The notes beneath the pieces were generated by a model. That model ran no database searches, was not told where the DNA came from, and saw only the letters and a program-made list of their open reading frames with translations. The position numbers and the translations under genes are program-made. Below are positions 1 to 7,974 of a stretch of 64,000 nucleotides of DNA, one piece after another. Numbering within the stretch: position 1 is the first letter of the stretch; each line of letters opens with the position of its first letter. Origin of the DNA: Methylocapsa palsarum (GTDB lineage: Bacteria; Pseudomonadota; Alphaproteobacteria; Rhizobiales; Beijerinckiaceae); contig NZ_FOSN01000017.1 of the NCBI RefSeq assembly GCF_900114285.1, forward strand, positions 1-64,000, given 5' to 3'.

Positions 1-163
1 CAAACACCTCAAGCTCTTCTCCCGTGTGAGCATTCCACCACCTGTCGTCCTTAAAAAGAATCCGGAACGGAACGGGATATTGGCCAAAATCGTCCTCGGC
101 GAGGACATGAACGATCGATCCTTCCTCAGGTGTCGTCGTACTGTTCCATTCCGGCTCTGACAT
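1..163 (-). CDS. hypothetical protein, cut by window edge
   Basis: The ATG is at 161-163 on the minus strand and 54 codons remain open to the window edge, so the C-terminus is missing. The visible N-terminus is acidic and carries a WW pair in RILFKDDRWWNAHTGEELEV, like short accessory proteins found on mobile regions. A weak AAAGAG precedes the start. I do not recognise a family. The gene sits at the outer end of an accessory region of small hypothetical genes. Confidence 0.45.
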   Translation of the reverse strand, partial: MSEPEWNSTTTPEEGSIVHVLAEDDFGQYPVPFRILFKDDRWWNAHTGEELEVF

Positions 164-627
164 TGCTCTTTGCTCAAGTTGGAGGCTTCAGCAGACTTTC
201 GCCGAAACCGACTATTCCATTCGAGCATAGACGCATAAGTTGCAACGATTCGATATAAACTGAGGTCTCCCAGAAGGCGTGCGTCTCGCTTCGGCACCTG
301 GTCGACTTTAAGGGCGCGTATAGTGGCGGAGCGCGCCCAAAGGCAAAGTGCGAATTGATGCCGCCCGTCAAAATTTCCTCGCCTAAAATTAATGCGATTT
401 CAGTACCAAACAATTTGGGACGGTCTGCGGGGCGGTACAGCCATTAAGGGTGCTCCCGCACGCCGTCCTGCGGCGCGACGGGCGCACGCCCGTCAGCTCT
501 TTTCAGCTCGCGCTGCCGTTTCAAAACGGTCAATCCGGACGACAGACGAGCGAGCCGCGCGTCTCAGCGGCGCCTGCCGCCGCGATATGATGACAACGCC
601 CGCGCTTTTCTTCGCCGCCGCGGCCGT
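164..627. other. intergenic stretch, no convincing gene
   Basis: Open frames here (for example 174-413 minus and 392-631 plus) have low-complexity arginine/alanine composition and no ribosome binding site, so I call none of them. The one structured element is a GC-rich hairpin at 477-494. Confidence 0.5.
477..494 (+). terminator. terminator-like hairpin
   Basis: GACGGGC and GCCCGTC form a perfect 7-bp stem around a GCAC loop, followed within a few bases by CTCTTTTC. The shape is that of an intrinsic terminator, but no gene reads into it on the plus strand in this window. Confidence 0.35.
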
Positions 628-810
628 CTAATTCAGCCTCAACCGGCGATCATTATGTTTCTTTGCTGTAGGGACCTTGGCGATCGAAACGTCCGGTAAT
701 TCTCGAAGAACAATCCGAGTCTTTTCCAATTTCTCCGAAACCTCTGCCGCCTCCAACTCCCTCAGCCTCTCCCAAAGGACGTAAAAAATCCGGGCCTTCA
801 AATTGATCAT
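628..810 (-). CDS. small hypothetical protein
   Basis: A 60-residue protein, probably helical: the stretch from about residue 12 to 38 is rich in Leu, Glu and Arg (WERLRELEAAEVSEKLEK) and could form a coiled coil. GAGGA lies 7 bases before the ATG. It follows two other minus-strand hypothetical genes (869-1423 and 1490-1816) and may be read with them. No family recognised. Confidence 0.4.
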   Translation of the reverse strand: MINLKARIFYVLWERLRELEAAEVSEKLEKTRIVLRELPDVSIAKVPTAKKHNDRRLRLN

Positions 811-868
811 GGCGCGTCCTCAAAATTAGAATTCGACTCGACGGTCAGAGCGCGAAATCCACGGACAA

Positions 869-1423
869 TCAGCCTAGCACGTCGGAAATCGCGCTCTTCT
901 TCGCGACCTTCGACGGACGCCGCACCGGATGCGCGGCCAAGAACGCCTCATCCGCTGCGATCGCGGCATCGATTTCTTCTCGGGAGATCGACAAGCAGGG
1001 TTCTTTCTCCATGCGGCGCTTCCATGCGAGACCGGCGCTGTCACATGCAGCTGTCCGCAATTGTTCCGCGACTGACTTTCGCCAATCCGCAAGCCAACTC
1101 GAGCGCTGTTCGAAAGCATAGTCCGCCTTGGATTTATCCTTCATGTGGAATCGGTAATAACACCAATATTTATCCCAAAATTCGAACGCCGCGCGATCGT
1201 GTCGGGTCCTTGCGTCGACATCCTTCCAAGCGTCTTCCAAACATTTTCTGGCGAGTTTGTTGTATTCAAAGTCATCCAGTTCATGAGGTAAGACTGGTTC
1301 GAGAAGGTTCGCGATAAAGGCGGCATCGTCCTGCTTCCGCCTGCGCGGCCGGGGACGGGTCTTGGCTTTTGTGGATCTGGCAGGCAAGCCGGTAGCGGCT
1401 GCCGGAACGGTGCTGTTCGGCAT
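869..1423 (-). CDS. hypothetical protein, accessory region
   Basis: A 184-residue protein without signal peptide or membrane segment. Residues 15-32 are strongly basic (KTRPRPRRRK), the middle is rich in Trp, Tyr and Asp (FWDKYWCYYRFHMKDKSKAD), and the C-terminal third is Ala/Arg-rich. GGAGAA lies 6 bases before the ATG. It is 66 bases downstream of another hypothetical gene on the same strand, suggesting one transcript. I recognise no domain; the codon use is normal for the window. Confidence 0.55.
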   Translation of the reverse strand: MPNSTVPAAATGLPARSTKAKTRPRPRRRKQDDAAFIANLLEPVLPHELDDFEYNKLARKCLEDAWKDVDARTRHDRAAFEFWDKYWCYYRFHMKDKSKADYAFEQRSSWLADWRKSVAEQLRTAACDSAGLAWKRRMEKEPCLSISREEIDAAIAADEAFLAAHPVRRPSKVAKKSAISDVLG

Positions 1424-1489
1424 TGTGGTTCTCCAAATTGAAGGCGAAGGCGAGCGCTCTCAACGGCGCCCGCTGTCGAGAATGAACGC

Positions 1490-1816
1490 TCAGGCGGCGA
1501 CGGCGAGCGTCCTATTGGCGGCCTTGATCCTGATCACGGTTGAGACGACGGCGGTTTCGAAGCGGACATAGGTCGGGCCAAGAAACTCACGAACTGCTTT
1601 TGCATCGAGCCGGCCGGCGATCTGCTCGGTTGCGGTGACGGTGAAAGCGTCGCCCGCAACGTCGGTCAAGCCACGCGCCTTGAACTCATCCTTCAGCGCC
1701 TTCGGTTCTGCCTCCGCGGCCTTCACGATGGCGTCGACGCGGCCGATTTCATCGGCGAGCGCGATGTCGGAAAGGTTGTGGAAGCGTGACGGGATGGTAT
1801 TGTTGATCTTAGCCAT
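1490..1816 (-). CDS. hypothetical protein
   Basis: A 108-residue soluble protein starting MAKINNTIPSRFHNLSDIAL. GGGGA stands 7 bases before the ATG. The sequence is Ala/Glu-rich and probably mostly helical up to about residue 50, then more mixed. It is the first gene of a minus-strand group with 869-1423. It resembles short conserved proteins often carried next to plasmid or phage genes in Hyphomicrobiales, but I cannot assign a function. Confidence 0.55.
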   Translation of the reverse strand: MAKINNTIPSRFHNLSDIALADEIGRVDAIVKAAEAEPKALKDEFKARGLTDVAGDAFTVTATEQIAGRLDAKAVREFLGPTYVRFETAVVSTVIRIKAANRTLAVAA

Positions 1817-1885
1817 GCGAATCCCCTTTATTTGCTGTGGTTAGGGCTGATCAGGAGCACCACCTCTTGATTAGCCCGCATCTTT

Positions 1886-1925
1886 GTATTACACAGTAAG
1901 CTAATGGCGTCAATCCCTGTAATAC
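1886..1925. promoter_or_regulatory. inverted repeat around the RHH gene start
   Basis: GTATTACA at 1886-1893 and TGTAATAC at 1918-1925 are exact reverse complements, 24 bases apart. They flank the start codon of the ribbon-helix-helix gene at 1904; the second arm lies inside the coding sequence. This is the geometry expected of an autoregulatory operator, as such small repressors often bind paired half-sites. Binding is inferred only. Confidence 0.4.
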
Positions 1926-2125
1926 ACAAAAAACGAGGCCCGGAGCCAACTGGCAAAACGCCGGTAATTTCACTTCGTCTCGCCCACGATCTTAGGGAAG
2001 GACTTGACGCTTGGATCTCCGAGCAGCCTGATCCTCTGCCCACAAGATCTGCTGCTATTCGTTATGCACTTGAAGAATGGCTAATCGCTAAGGGCAAGAT
2101 CGGACAAAAGGGACGCCGGAATTAA
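1904..2125 (+). CDS. ribbon-helix-helix DNA-binding protein
   Basis: A 73-residue protein of the size of CopG/Arc-type repressors. A basic N-terminus leads to a strand-like segment (TPVISLRLAHDLREGLDAW) and two helices, the second being SAAIRYALEEWLIAKGK, the usual layout of the ribbon-helix-helix fold. Such proteins bind DNA as dimers and often repress their own promoter or act as the antidote of a toxin pair. No toxin partner is seen next to it. An inverted repeat surrounds its start codon. Confidence 0.6.
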   Translation: MASIPVIHKKRGPEPTGKTPVISLRLAHDLREGLDAWISEQPDPLPTRSAAIRYALEEWLIAKGKIGQKGRRN

Positions 2126-2339
2126 ACGGCCGAAGCTCATCCGTTCATTTCTTTTCGGCCCTCCTCTTGGAGGCTGTATAATGGCTTTTCGCAGTCTGAC
2201 CTGGATGCGGTAAGGGCGGCGATCGAGGGGAGCACTGGAGCGCAAGTCGGGTACGCACCCCAACGCGCGACGATTTCATCTCGCTTGGTTTCAGACGGGG
2301 TTTCAGCGACCAACGCTCGTGAAACCATTGAACTCGCAG

Positions 2340-2483
2340 CAGAGCGCCTCAGAATGCCTTCATTTGGCTTCAGGTGCGGGCTTCCACGCCATCGCTGGCG
2401 TCGAATTCATCGAGGAGAATGGCGGAAGTGGCGGCCGGCTGGCTGAGGAAAGGTCAGAAACTGACATGAAAGAAGTAGGATGA
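2340..2483 (+). pseudogene. C-terminal remnant of an XRE-type regulator
   Basis: The frame ending with TGA at 2481-2483 reads FHAIAGVEFIEENGG then GSGGRLAEERS. The GVEFI-x-ENGG motif is the hallmark C-terminus of a small XRE-family regulator common in alphaproteobacteria (usual form GVEFI-x-ENGGGPGVRL). The helix-turn-helix part expected upstream is not present in this frame, and no start or full-length frame can be found, so I read this as the tail of a decayed gene. Bases 2126-2339 hold nothing else I can support. Confidence 0.5.
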
Positions 2484-2698
2484 CCCGCCGTGCTCGCGTC
2501 ACGGAATCGGAGCTGGAGCGGGCTGTAAAGGTGGCGGATCGTGCGGATCCGCCGAGGGCGGTCATGGTCGATGAGAGCGGTCGGATTTGGCTTATCCCCG
2601 CAAAACACACGCCTGGCGCGCCAGAAAAGTCGCAGGAGCCCGATCTTGACGATGGCGATTGGATCTTCAAGAAGGGCGCTTCAAATAGTAAAGGCTAG
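2480..2698 (+). CDS. small hypothetical protein
   Basis: A 72-residue protein whose ATG overlaps the stop of the regulator remnant (ATGA). It has a basic N-terminus (MTRRARVTESELERAVKVAD), a central short beta-like stretch (GRIWLIP) and an acidic then basic tail. The first 20 residues look like a helix of the kind seen in short proteins beside site-specific recombinase genes, but no recombinase lies in this window. Function unknown. Confidence 0.45.
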   Translation: MTRRARVTESELERAVKVADRADPPRAVMVDESGRIWLIPAKHTPGAPEKSQEPDLDDGDWIFKKGASNSKG

Positions 2699-2708
2699 CA
2701 GCTCCGGT

Positions 2709-3113
2709 TCAGTTCGGTTTGTTGCTCGCTTTCAAATTATTTGAGAAGTCCAGCGCCGCCGTAAAAATCTCACTGGTGGGATGCTGGCGGCAATAGCTGA
2801 AAATCCAATTCATCCAGTCCTTGGTGTCCGTCCCTTTGGTAAGGTTGCCGTCGGTACTGACATCGAATTGATTCCGCGCACTGATGAAACCCGCGAGCCA
2901 TGCGGCGACTTGGAGATAGTCCATAGCGAGACTGAGCGATGCTTCGTCAAGCTTGTCGAACATAACTCTTCCGTTCCCTATGCGCACCCGTTCAAGCTCG
3001 AGAACGCTCAGGCATTTATGGCGATCGGGGTAGAACACCATAGTAGATCTAGGTTCTTGAGCGCTTGCGTATGTCGCAAAGAACGCCAGGAACAAAATAA
3101 TAAAGCTTCTCAT
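2709..3113 (-). CDS. small secreted protein, Rap1a/HdeA-like pattern
   Basis: A 134-residue protein with a Sec signal peptide (MRSFIILFLAFFATYASA, cleavage after ASA). The mature part has two cysteines (HKC and YC), and a pattern of a WLAGFISARN helix followed by DWMNWIFSYCRQHP, similar in layout to small periplasmic proteins of the Rap1a/Tai and HdeA type. It therefore probably acts in the periplasm, but its role is unknown. It lies directly at the 3' side of the tRNA-Glu gene. The ribosome binding site is weak. Confidence 0.5.
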   Translation of the reverse strand: MRSFIILFLAFFATYASAQEPRSTMVFYPDRHKCLSVLELERVRIGNGRVMFDKLDEASLSLAMDYLQVAAWLAGFISARNQFDVSTDGNLTKGTDTKDWMNWIFSYCRQHPTSEIFTAALDFSNNLKASNKPN

Positions 3114-3253
3114 GGAGCATTTCGCTGGCTGGCAATCAAATACGTCCGTGCGCGTTCACGAAAAATCACCGGCGTTCTGGACCAACTTTTCCGTATATTT
3201 TCCGTACGGATGGCCAAACGGGGGGCGTTCGCGCTCCAACCAATTGATTTCAC

Positions 3254-3329
3254 TGGCGCGCCCAAGGGGAATCGAACCCCTGTTTTCGCCGTGAAAGGGC
3301 GACGTCCTAGACCGCTAGACGATGGGCGC
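3254..3329 (-). tRNA. tRNA-Glu(TTC)
   Basis: Read on the minus strand the gene begins GCGCCCATCGTCTAGCGG, has an anticodon stem GTCGCC/GGCGA with loop CTTTCAC (anticodon TTC), a T arm with GGTTCGATTCC, and the acceptor TGGGCGC pairing with GCGCCCA. A CCA end is encoded at 3254-3256. All arms of the cloverleaf close. Its 3' end faces the accessory region at 1-3250, the usual side for island integration. Confidence 0.95.
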
Positions 3330-3452
3330 GGAGGCCCGCGAACACGTTCGCTGAGAGATTCCCGGGCTGTCCGCGGACATATAAAGCGCGGCGGCTTCGC
3401 TGGCAAGTTCCCGGCCGGCAAGATCTGGTTGGCAAATTCTGGCAGTCAAGTT

Positions 3453-5276
3453 CTAGTTCTGGCGGGGCCGCGCGGCGGGCGCGAGATCGAGCAGCCGCAG
3501 CCGCACCCGCTCCCGGCCGCCATAGGAGTCAAGCGACAGGGTTCCGGCGAGATGGGTCATCGTTCCGCGACCCGCGTGGAGCGCGCGCCCGAGCGGTTCC
3601 CCACCAGCGCGGAAAGCGATGCCGTCGATCCTGGCGCCGTCCCCGGATTGGGCGCGCAGGCGCACATGTCCGTTACCGACATCCGCGACAGCGAGGAGCC
3701 GGTGCGCAGGGAATACGAACACAGGTTCGGCGTTGCCGGCGCCAAAAGGTCCAGCGCGGTCGAGCGCGGCCATGAGCGCCGGACTGGCCGCGCCGGCGGT
3801 CAGGGCGGCGTCGATCAGCAAGGATTCGCCGGCGCGCAGATCCTCGACGCGGCGGGCGAGGCGGTCTTCAAGGAAAGCCCGGAAGTCATCGACGCGCCGG
3901 CGCCCGATGGTCAGTCCGGCCGCCATGGCGTGGCCGCCGCCCTTGACCAGAATCCCGGCCTCGACGGCCGCCCGGACGGCGCGGCCGAGATCGACGCCGG
4001 GAATCGAACGGCCCGATCCGGTCCCGAATTCGCCCGCGCCGAAAAAGGAGATGGCGAAGGCCGGGCGGCGGTATTTTTCCTTGAGCCGCGCGGCGACGAG
4101 GCCAACCACGCCGGGGTGCCATTCCTCGCCCGAAACGACGACGGCGGCGCCTTGGTCCTTGAGCCCGAGGGTCGCCAGAGCGTTCGCCTCGGCCTCTTCA
4201 AGAGCGCCGCGTTCGAGATCCTGCCGTTCGCGGTTGAGGCGGTCGAGCTCCTCCGCGACGCGCCGCGACTCGAGTGGATCCTTGAGGCTCAAGAGCCTTG
4301 CGCCGAGGGCGGCGTCTCCGACTCGTCCGCCGGCGTTGATGCGCGGCCCGACAAGAAAGCCAAGATGGTAAGAACTCGGCGGTCCGTCCGCCTGGGCGAC
4401 ATCGAAAAGCGCTGTAAGGCCCGGCCTCCCGCGTGTGCGCATGAGGCTGAGGCCCTTGGTCACGAAGGCGCGATTGAGGCCGGTGAGGGGCGCGACATCG
4501 GCGATCGTCGCCAGGGCGACGAGATCGAGCCCCGCCAGCAGATCCGGGGCGATCCGCGCCGCGCCAAAGAAATTCCGGGCCCGCAAGATCCGGTTGACGG
4601 CGACGAGGGTCATGAACACGACGCCCGCCGCGCAAAGCTGGCCAAGGCCCGAAAGATCGTCCTGGCGGTTCGGATTGACGACGAGGGCGTCGGGCAGGGT
4701 TTCGGGAGCGCTGTGATGGTCGAGCACTATAGGGTCGAGGCCGAGTTTGTCCGCTTCGGCGAGGGGGCCATGACTCATTGTGCCGCAATCGACGGTGATC
4801 AGAAGTCTGGCGCCGCTTTGGGCGAGGTTTTGAATCGCTTCGACGTTGGGCCCGTATCCTTCGAAAATCCGATCCGGGATATGAATGACATAGGGCGCGC
4901 CGACGGCAAAAAAATAGTCGGCGAGAAGAGCGGAGGAGGCCGCGCCGTCGACATCGTAATCGCCGAAGATCGCGATCTTGTCGCCGCGCTGAACGGCGTC
5001 CGCGATCCTGCCCGCCGCCGCCTCCATGTCGATCAGGACGAAGGGATCGGGCATTAGCCGCCGCAAGGTCGGGTCGAGATGCTCCTCGGCCTGATCGGGG
5101 GTGATCCCGCGCCCGGCGAGAACGCGCGAGACCAGATCTCCGGCGCCAAGCAATTGGCTGATCGCGAGCGCTCGTGACTGCCCCGCCTCATCGAGCCGGT
5201 CCCGCCAGGGACGTCCCGTCACGGAGCGTTCTACGCCCAGAAACGCAGGAGGGCGGGAATGCGGTGATTCGGTCAT
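3453..5276 (-). CDS. recJ: single-stranded-DNA-specific exonuclease RecJ
   Basis: A 607-residue 5'-3' exonuclease of recombination and mismatch repair. The DHH phosphoesterase motifs are in order: DYDVDG (residues 106-111), TVDCG (161-165) and DHH (186-188), followed by the DHHA1 part with GGHAMAAGLT and a C-terminal OB-like domain. The length fits the family. The ATG at 5276 gives the expected N-terminus (FLGVERSVTGRPW). Long frames on the opposite strand are shadows of this gene. It stands alone between the tRNA and gluQRS, which is on the other strand. Confidence 0.95.
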   Translation of the reverse strand: MTESPHSRPPAFLGVERSVTGRPWRDRLDEAGQSRALAISQLLGAGDLVSRVLAGRGITPDQAEEHLDPTLRRLMPDPFVLIDMEAAAGRIADAVQRGDKIAIFGDYDVDGAASSALLADYFFAVGAPYVIHIPDRIFEGYGPNVEAIQNLAQSGARLLITVDCGTMSHGPLAEADKLGLDPIVLDHHSAPETLPDALVVNPNRQDDLSGLGQLCAAGVVFMTLVAVNRILRARNFFGAARIAPDLLAGLDLVALATIADVAPLTGLNRAFVTKGLSLMRTRGRPGLTALFDVAQADGPPSSYHLGFLVGPRINAGGRVGDAALGARLLSLKDPLESRRVAEELDRLNRERQDLERGALEEAEANALATLGLKDQGAAVVVSGEEWHPGVVGLVAARLKEKYRRPAFAISFFGAGEFGTGSGRSIPGVDLGRAVRAAVEAGILVKGGGHAMAAGLTIGRRRVDDFRAFLEDRLARRVEDLRAGESLLIDAALTAGAASPALMAALDRAGPFGAGNAEPVFVFPAHRLLAVADVGNGHVRLRAQSGDGARIDGIAFRAGGEPLGRALHAGRGTMTHLAGTLSLDSYGGRERVRLRLLDLAPAARPRQN

Positions 5277-5552
5277 GCCCGACTTTAACGGGAGGAGGCG
5301 GGGAGAAACAGAAGCTCGGCCTGAAAATCGCGCAGAGGGATGCGGGCGGTGAAATCCTCGCTCGATCGATCACAACAAATTGACATCAAGAAAGTCTGTC
5401 TCGTTCCGGCTAAGCGAGACCATTATATTGGATTCGAAGCAAGGACCGCCGCGCCATTTCCGCTGGCTCTACTGGAAGATCCGGATGACTTTCCGTCCCT
5501 CATTTGACCGCGTCGAACCGTTTCGGGCCTCGTCGCCGAGACCGCGCCGCGC

Positions 5553-6449
5553 ATGACCCGGTCATTTGACGCTCCGGTTTTCCGCTTCGCGCCGTCCTCG
5601 AACGGCTATCTGCATCTCGGCCACGCCTATTCCGCGCAACTGAATTTTGATCTGGCGCGGGCGGCCGGCGGCCGGCTCCTGCTGCGGATAGAAAATATCG
5701 ACGCTGAACGCTGCCGGCCTGAATATGAACGGGCCATTCTCGAAGACTTGAGCTGGCTCGGAGTCGTTTTCGACAGGCCTGTACGGCGGCAGTCCGAACA
5801 TTTTGCGGACTACGCCAATGCGCTCGACCTCCTGAGATCGCGCGGACTGCTTTATCCCTGCTTTTGTTCCCGGGGCGACATCATCGCCGCCGTCTCAGGC
5901 CGGTCCGGCTGGCCGCGCGACCCCGACGGATCGCCCCATTACCCCGGCTCCTGCAAGCGCCTCTCCGAGGACGAACGCCGGCGTCGGCTCGCCTCCGGCG
6001 CGGGCTTCGCTGAGCGGATCGACATTGACCTCGCCGTCGGCGTCGCGGGAGGCCCGTTTGCTTGGCGCGAACTGGCGTCCCCCGGCGCCCCGGAGCGTGA
6101 CGTGATCGCCGATCCCAAAGTCTGGGGCGACGCGGTGCTGGCGCGCAAGGACATCGCCGCGAGCTATCATATTGCGGTTGTCGTCGACGATGCGCTTCAA
6201 GGCGTCACGCAGGTCGTGCGCGGCGAGGATCTCTTCGCGGCGACGAGTCTGCATCGGCTGCTGCAGGTTTTGCTCGGGCTTCCCGCTCCTGATTATCATC
6301 ATCATCGGCTGCTGCTTGATGCTTCAGGGCGGAAATTATCCAAGAGTCTTCGGGCGAAGTCTTTACGGGCATGGCGCGAGGAGGGGATCGATCCCGCCGG
6401 AGCGCGGGCGCGGCTCGCCCTCGAACCTGTCTGCCTGAGCACACCCTGA
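5553..6449 (+). CDS. gluQ: glutamyl-Q tRNA(Asp) synthetase
   Basis: A 298-residue paralogue of the catalytic half of glutamyl-tRNA synthetase. It glutamylates the queuosine base of tRNA-Asp without needing the tRNA anticodon-binding domain, which is absent here. Visible motifs are the HIGH-like LHLGHAYSAQ near residue 22, a zinc-binding pair (CFCSRG and YPGSCKRL) and KLSKS near residue 262. The start at 5553 gives FRFAPSSNGYLHLGHA at the usual distance from the N-terminus. Divergent from recJ. Confidence 0.93.
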   Translation: MTRSFDAPVFRFAPSSNGYLHLGHAYSAQLNFDLARAAGGRLLLRIENIDAERCRPEYERAILEDLSWLGVVFDRPVRRQSEHFADYANALDLLRSRGLLYPCFCSRGDIIAAVSGRSGWPRDPDGSPHYPGSCKRLSEDERRRRLASGAGFAERIDIDLAVGVAGGPFAWRELASPGAPERDVIADPKVWGDAVLARKDIAASYHIAVVVDDALQGVTQVVRGEDLFAATSLHRLLQVLLGLPAPDYHHHRLLLDASGRKLSKSLRAKSLRAWREEGIDPAGARARLALEPVCLSTP

Positions 6450-6569
6450 TGACCGGGAGAGACAAAAAACCGATCAGGCCGTATAGAGAGAGAAGAGTCT
6501 CGGAGATTTCAGAAAGGCGATCATGGGCGCACTCACTCGCCGTCCAAAAAACCGCAACTTGCTCCTCAG

Positions 6570-6675
6570 GGCGCTTTCCGGCCGGATGGAGCCATTCGGC
6601 CGATAAGAAATCGCTCCAGATTCAATAGTTTGAGCATATTGATCAGTTCGAACCATTCTGATCGGAATATGCTCC
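6570..6675. repeat. MITE-like palindromic element, copy A (diverged)
   Basis: It begins GCGCTTTCCGGCCGGATGG and ends GATCGGAATATGCTCC. The two-palindrome layout of the family is kept, but both stems carry many substitutions, so this is an old copy. It lies 56 bases before copy B in the gap between gluQRS and the periplasmic protein gene. Confidence 0.7.
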
Positions 6676-6730
6676 AGCGACTCCGGGGCGTCTTTGAATT
6701 GTGGGCGTCTTTCGAACAAAGGTATCGGCG

Positions 6731-6845
6731 TAGAGCGCTTTCCGATCGCATGAAGTCATGCGATCGATCAGAAATCGCTCCAGAATCAAAGGATGAGCAT
6801 ATTCTTGTCGATTGGATTGATTCAATCCAATCGGAATATGCTCTA
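6731..6845. repeat. MITE-like palindromic element, copy B (complete)
   Basis: The most complete copy: TAGAGC at 6731-6736 and GCTCTA at 6840-6845. The first palindrome has 11-bp arms (CGATCGCATGA/TCATGCGATCG). The second pairs GAGCATATTC plus CGATTGGATTGA with its complement, leaving a 4-base bulge. The two ends read inward match at 14 of the first 18 bases, giving imperfect terminal inverted repeats. It is a dispersed element, not coding. Confidence 0.8.
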
Positions 6846-6926
6846 GATTGACAGGCTCGAAATCGCCAAATCGCGGACTCTCTTCGAGCAACATTAAATG
6901 CGCTTTGAAGGTGAAATTCAACGGGT

Positions 6927-7691
6927 ATGAACGGTGACCAGATGACAAAAAAAGACTCCGCAGCAGTTTCCTTCGTCTCTTTCGCCGCCGTCTGCTCAAT
7001 CATCGCGTGCGGCGCCCTGGCGATTTCGGTTCTGGCGCCTCGTTCGTCCAGCGCCGAGCCTGCCCGTCCGGATGCGGCGATCCGCGCGGACGCTCCGGCC
7101 GCAACCGGCAAGCTGCATCAGGTTTTCGACATTATCCGCAGCGGCGACAAGATTGGCGTCGATACCGTCGACGTGGACCGGCAGAAGGATACGACGTCGG
7201 TCAAAACCAACACGAAGCTTTCGGTCAAGGTCCTGTCCATCGAAATGTATCATATGGAGCATTCCGCGAACGAGACCTGGAAAGGTGGTCAATTGGTCGC
7301 GTTTAAATCCCATACCAACGACAACGGAACAAAGCATGACGTCGAGATTGCGCCTGGTTCCGCCGCCGACAAGCTGACATTGATCGTTGACGGCGTGAAG
7401 ACCGAAGTGCCGAAAACCATTTCGCCCGCCAGCCTCTGGACCAGGGAGATAATCAACCATCCCGATCTCTTCGACCCCGCCGACGGGCGGCGCCTGTCGG
7501 TCAAAGTCAAGGATATGGGTGAGGAAACTGTGACCCTTGATGATGGCGCGAAAAAACAGACGCATCACTATAAATTATCCGACAAGTCCCCCGGAGAATT
7601 CGATCGCGATGTTTGGTATGACGGCGACCTTCTTGTCCGCATGAAGCTCATTGGCTCGGATCGTTCGACGATTGTTTCCGATCTGCGCTGA
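6927..7691 (+). CDS. exported protein, DUF6134-like
   Basis: A 254-residue protein with one N-terminal hydrophobic segment (residues about 14-40, FVSFAAVCSIIACGALAIS) that is a signal anchor or signal peptide. The rest is rich in Lys, Asp, Thr and Val (DIIRSGDKIGVDTVDV, VWYDGDLLVRMKLIGSDRST), a beta-rich pattern I associate with DUF6134 periplasmic proteins of alphaproteobacteria. A second ATG at 6942 (MTKKDS) is also possible. No catalytic motif is visible. The gene is alone, with repeat copies on both sides. Confidence 0.6.
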   Translation: MNGDQMTKKDSAAVSFVSFAAVCSIIACGALAISVLAPRSSSAEPARPDAAIRADAPAATGKLHQVFDIIRSGDKIGVDTVDVDRQKDTTSVKTNTKLSVKVLSIEMYHMEHSANETWKGGQLVAFKSHTNDNGTKHDVEIAPGSAADKLTLIVDGVKTEVPKTISPASLWTREIINHPDLFDPADGRRLSVKVKDMGEETVTLDDGAKKQTHHYKLSDKSPGEFDRDVWYDGDLLVRMKLIGSDRSTIVSDLR

Positions 7692-7860
7692 TCCTCGCCC
7701 CGCACGCAGAAGACGCGCCTTGGTTTGTCAACATCCTGCAAGCGTCGCGGCGCGAGCCCGGCTCTGAGACGGGGGCGTTTGCAGGATTGAAGGGAATCGG
7801 CGCCGTTCCACACTTTGTCAGTCCGAACGGTCAACTCTGATGTTCGGTTCGAGCGTCCAG

Positions 7861-7974
7861 GAGCGCTTTCCGATCGCATGAAGTCATGCGATCGATCAGA
7901 AATCGCTCCAGAATAAAAAGCTTGAGCATATTCTTGTCGATTGGATTGATTCACTCCAATCGGAATATGCTCTA
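7861..7974. repeat. MITE-like palindromic element, copy C
   Basis: It runs from GAGCGCTTTCC to GCTCTA. It differs from copy B by a CACT in the centre of the second palindrome. It lies in the gap between two convergent genes, and its terminal TAG (read on the minus strand, 7974-7972) is the stop codon of the M23 peptidase gene. Confidence 0.8.

Noticed and set aside
2781-5057. 758-codon open frame on the plus strand
   Set aside because: It runs antisense to recJ, whose DHH motifs are clear. Codon-bias shadow of a GC-rich gene.
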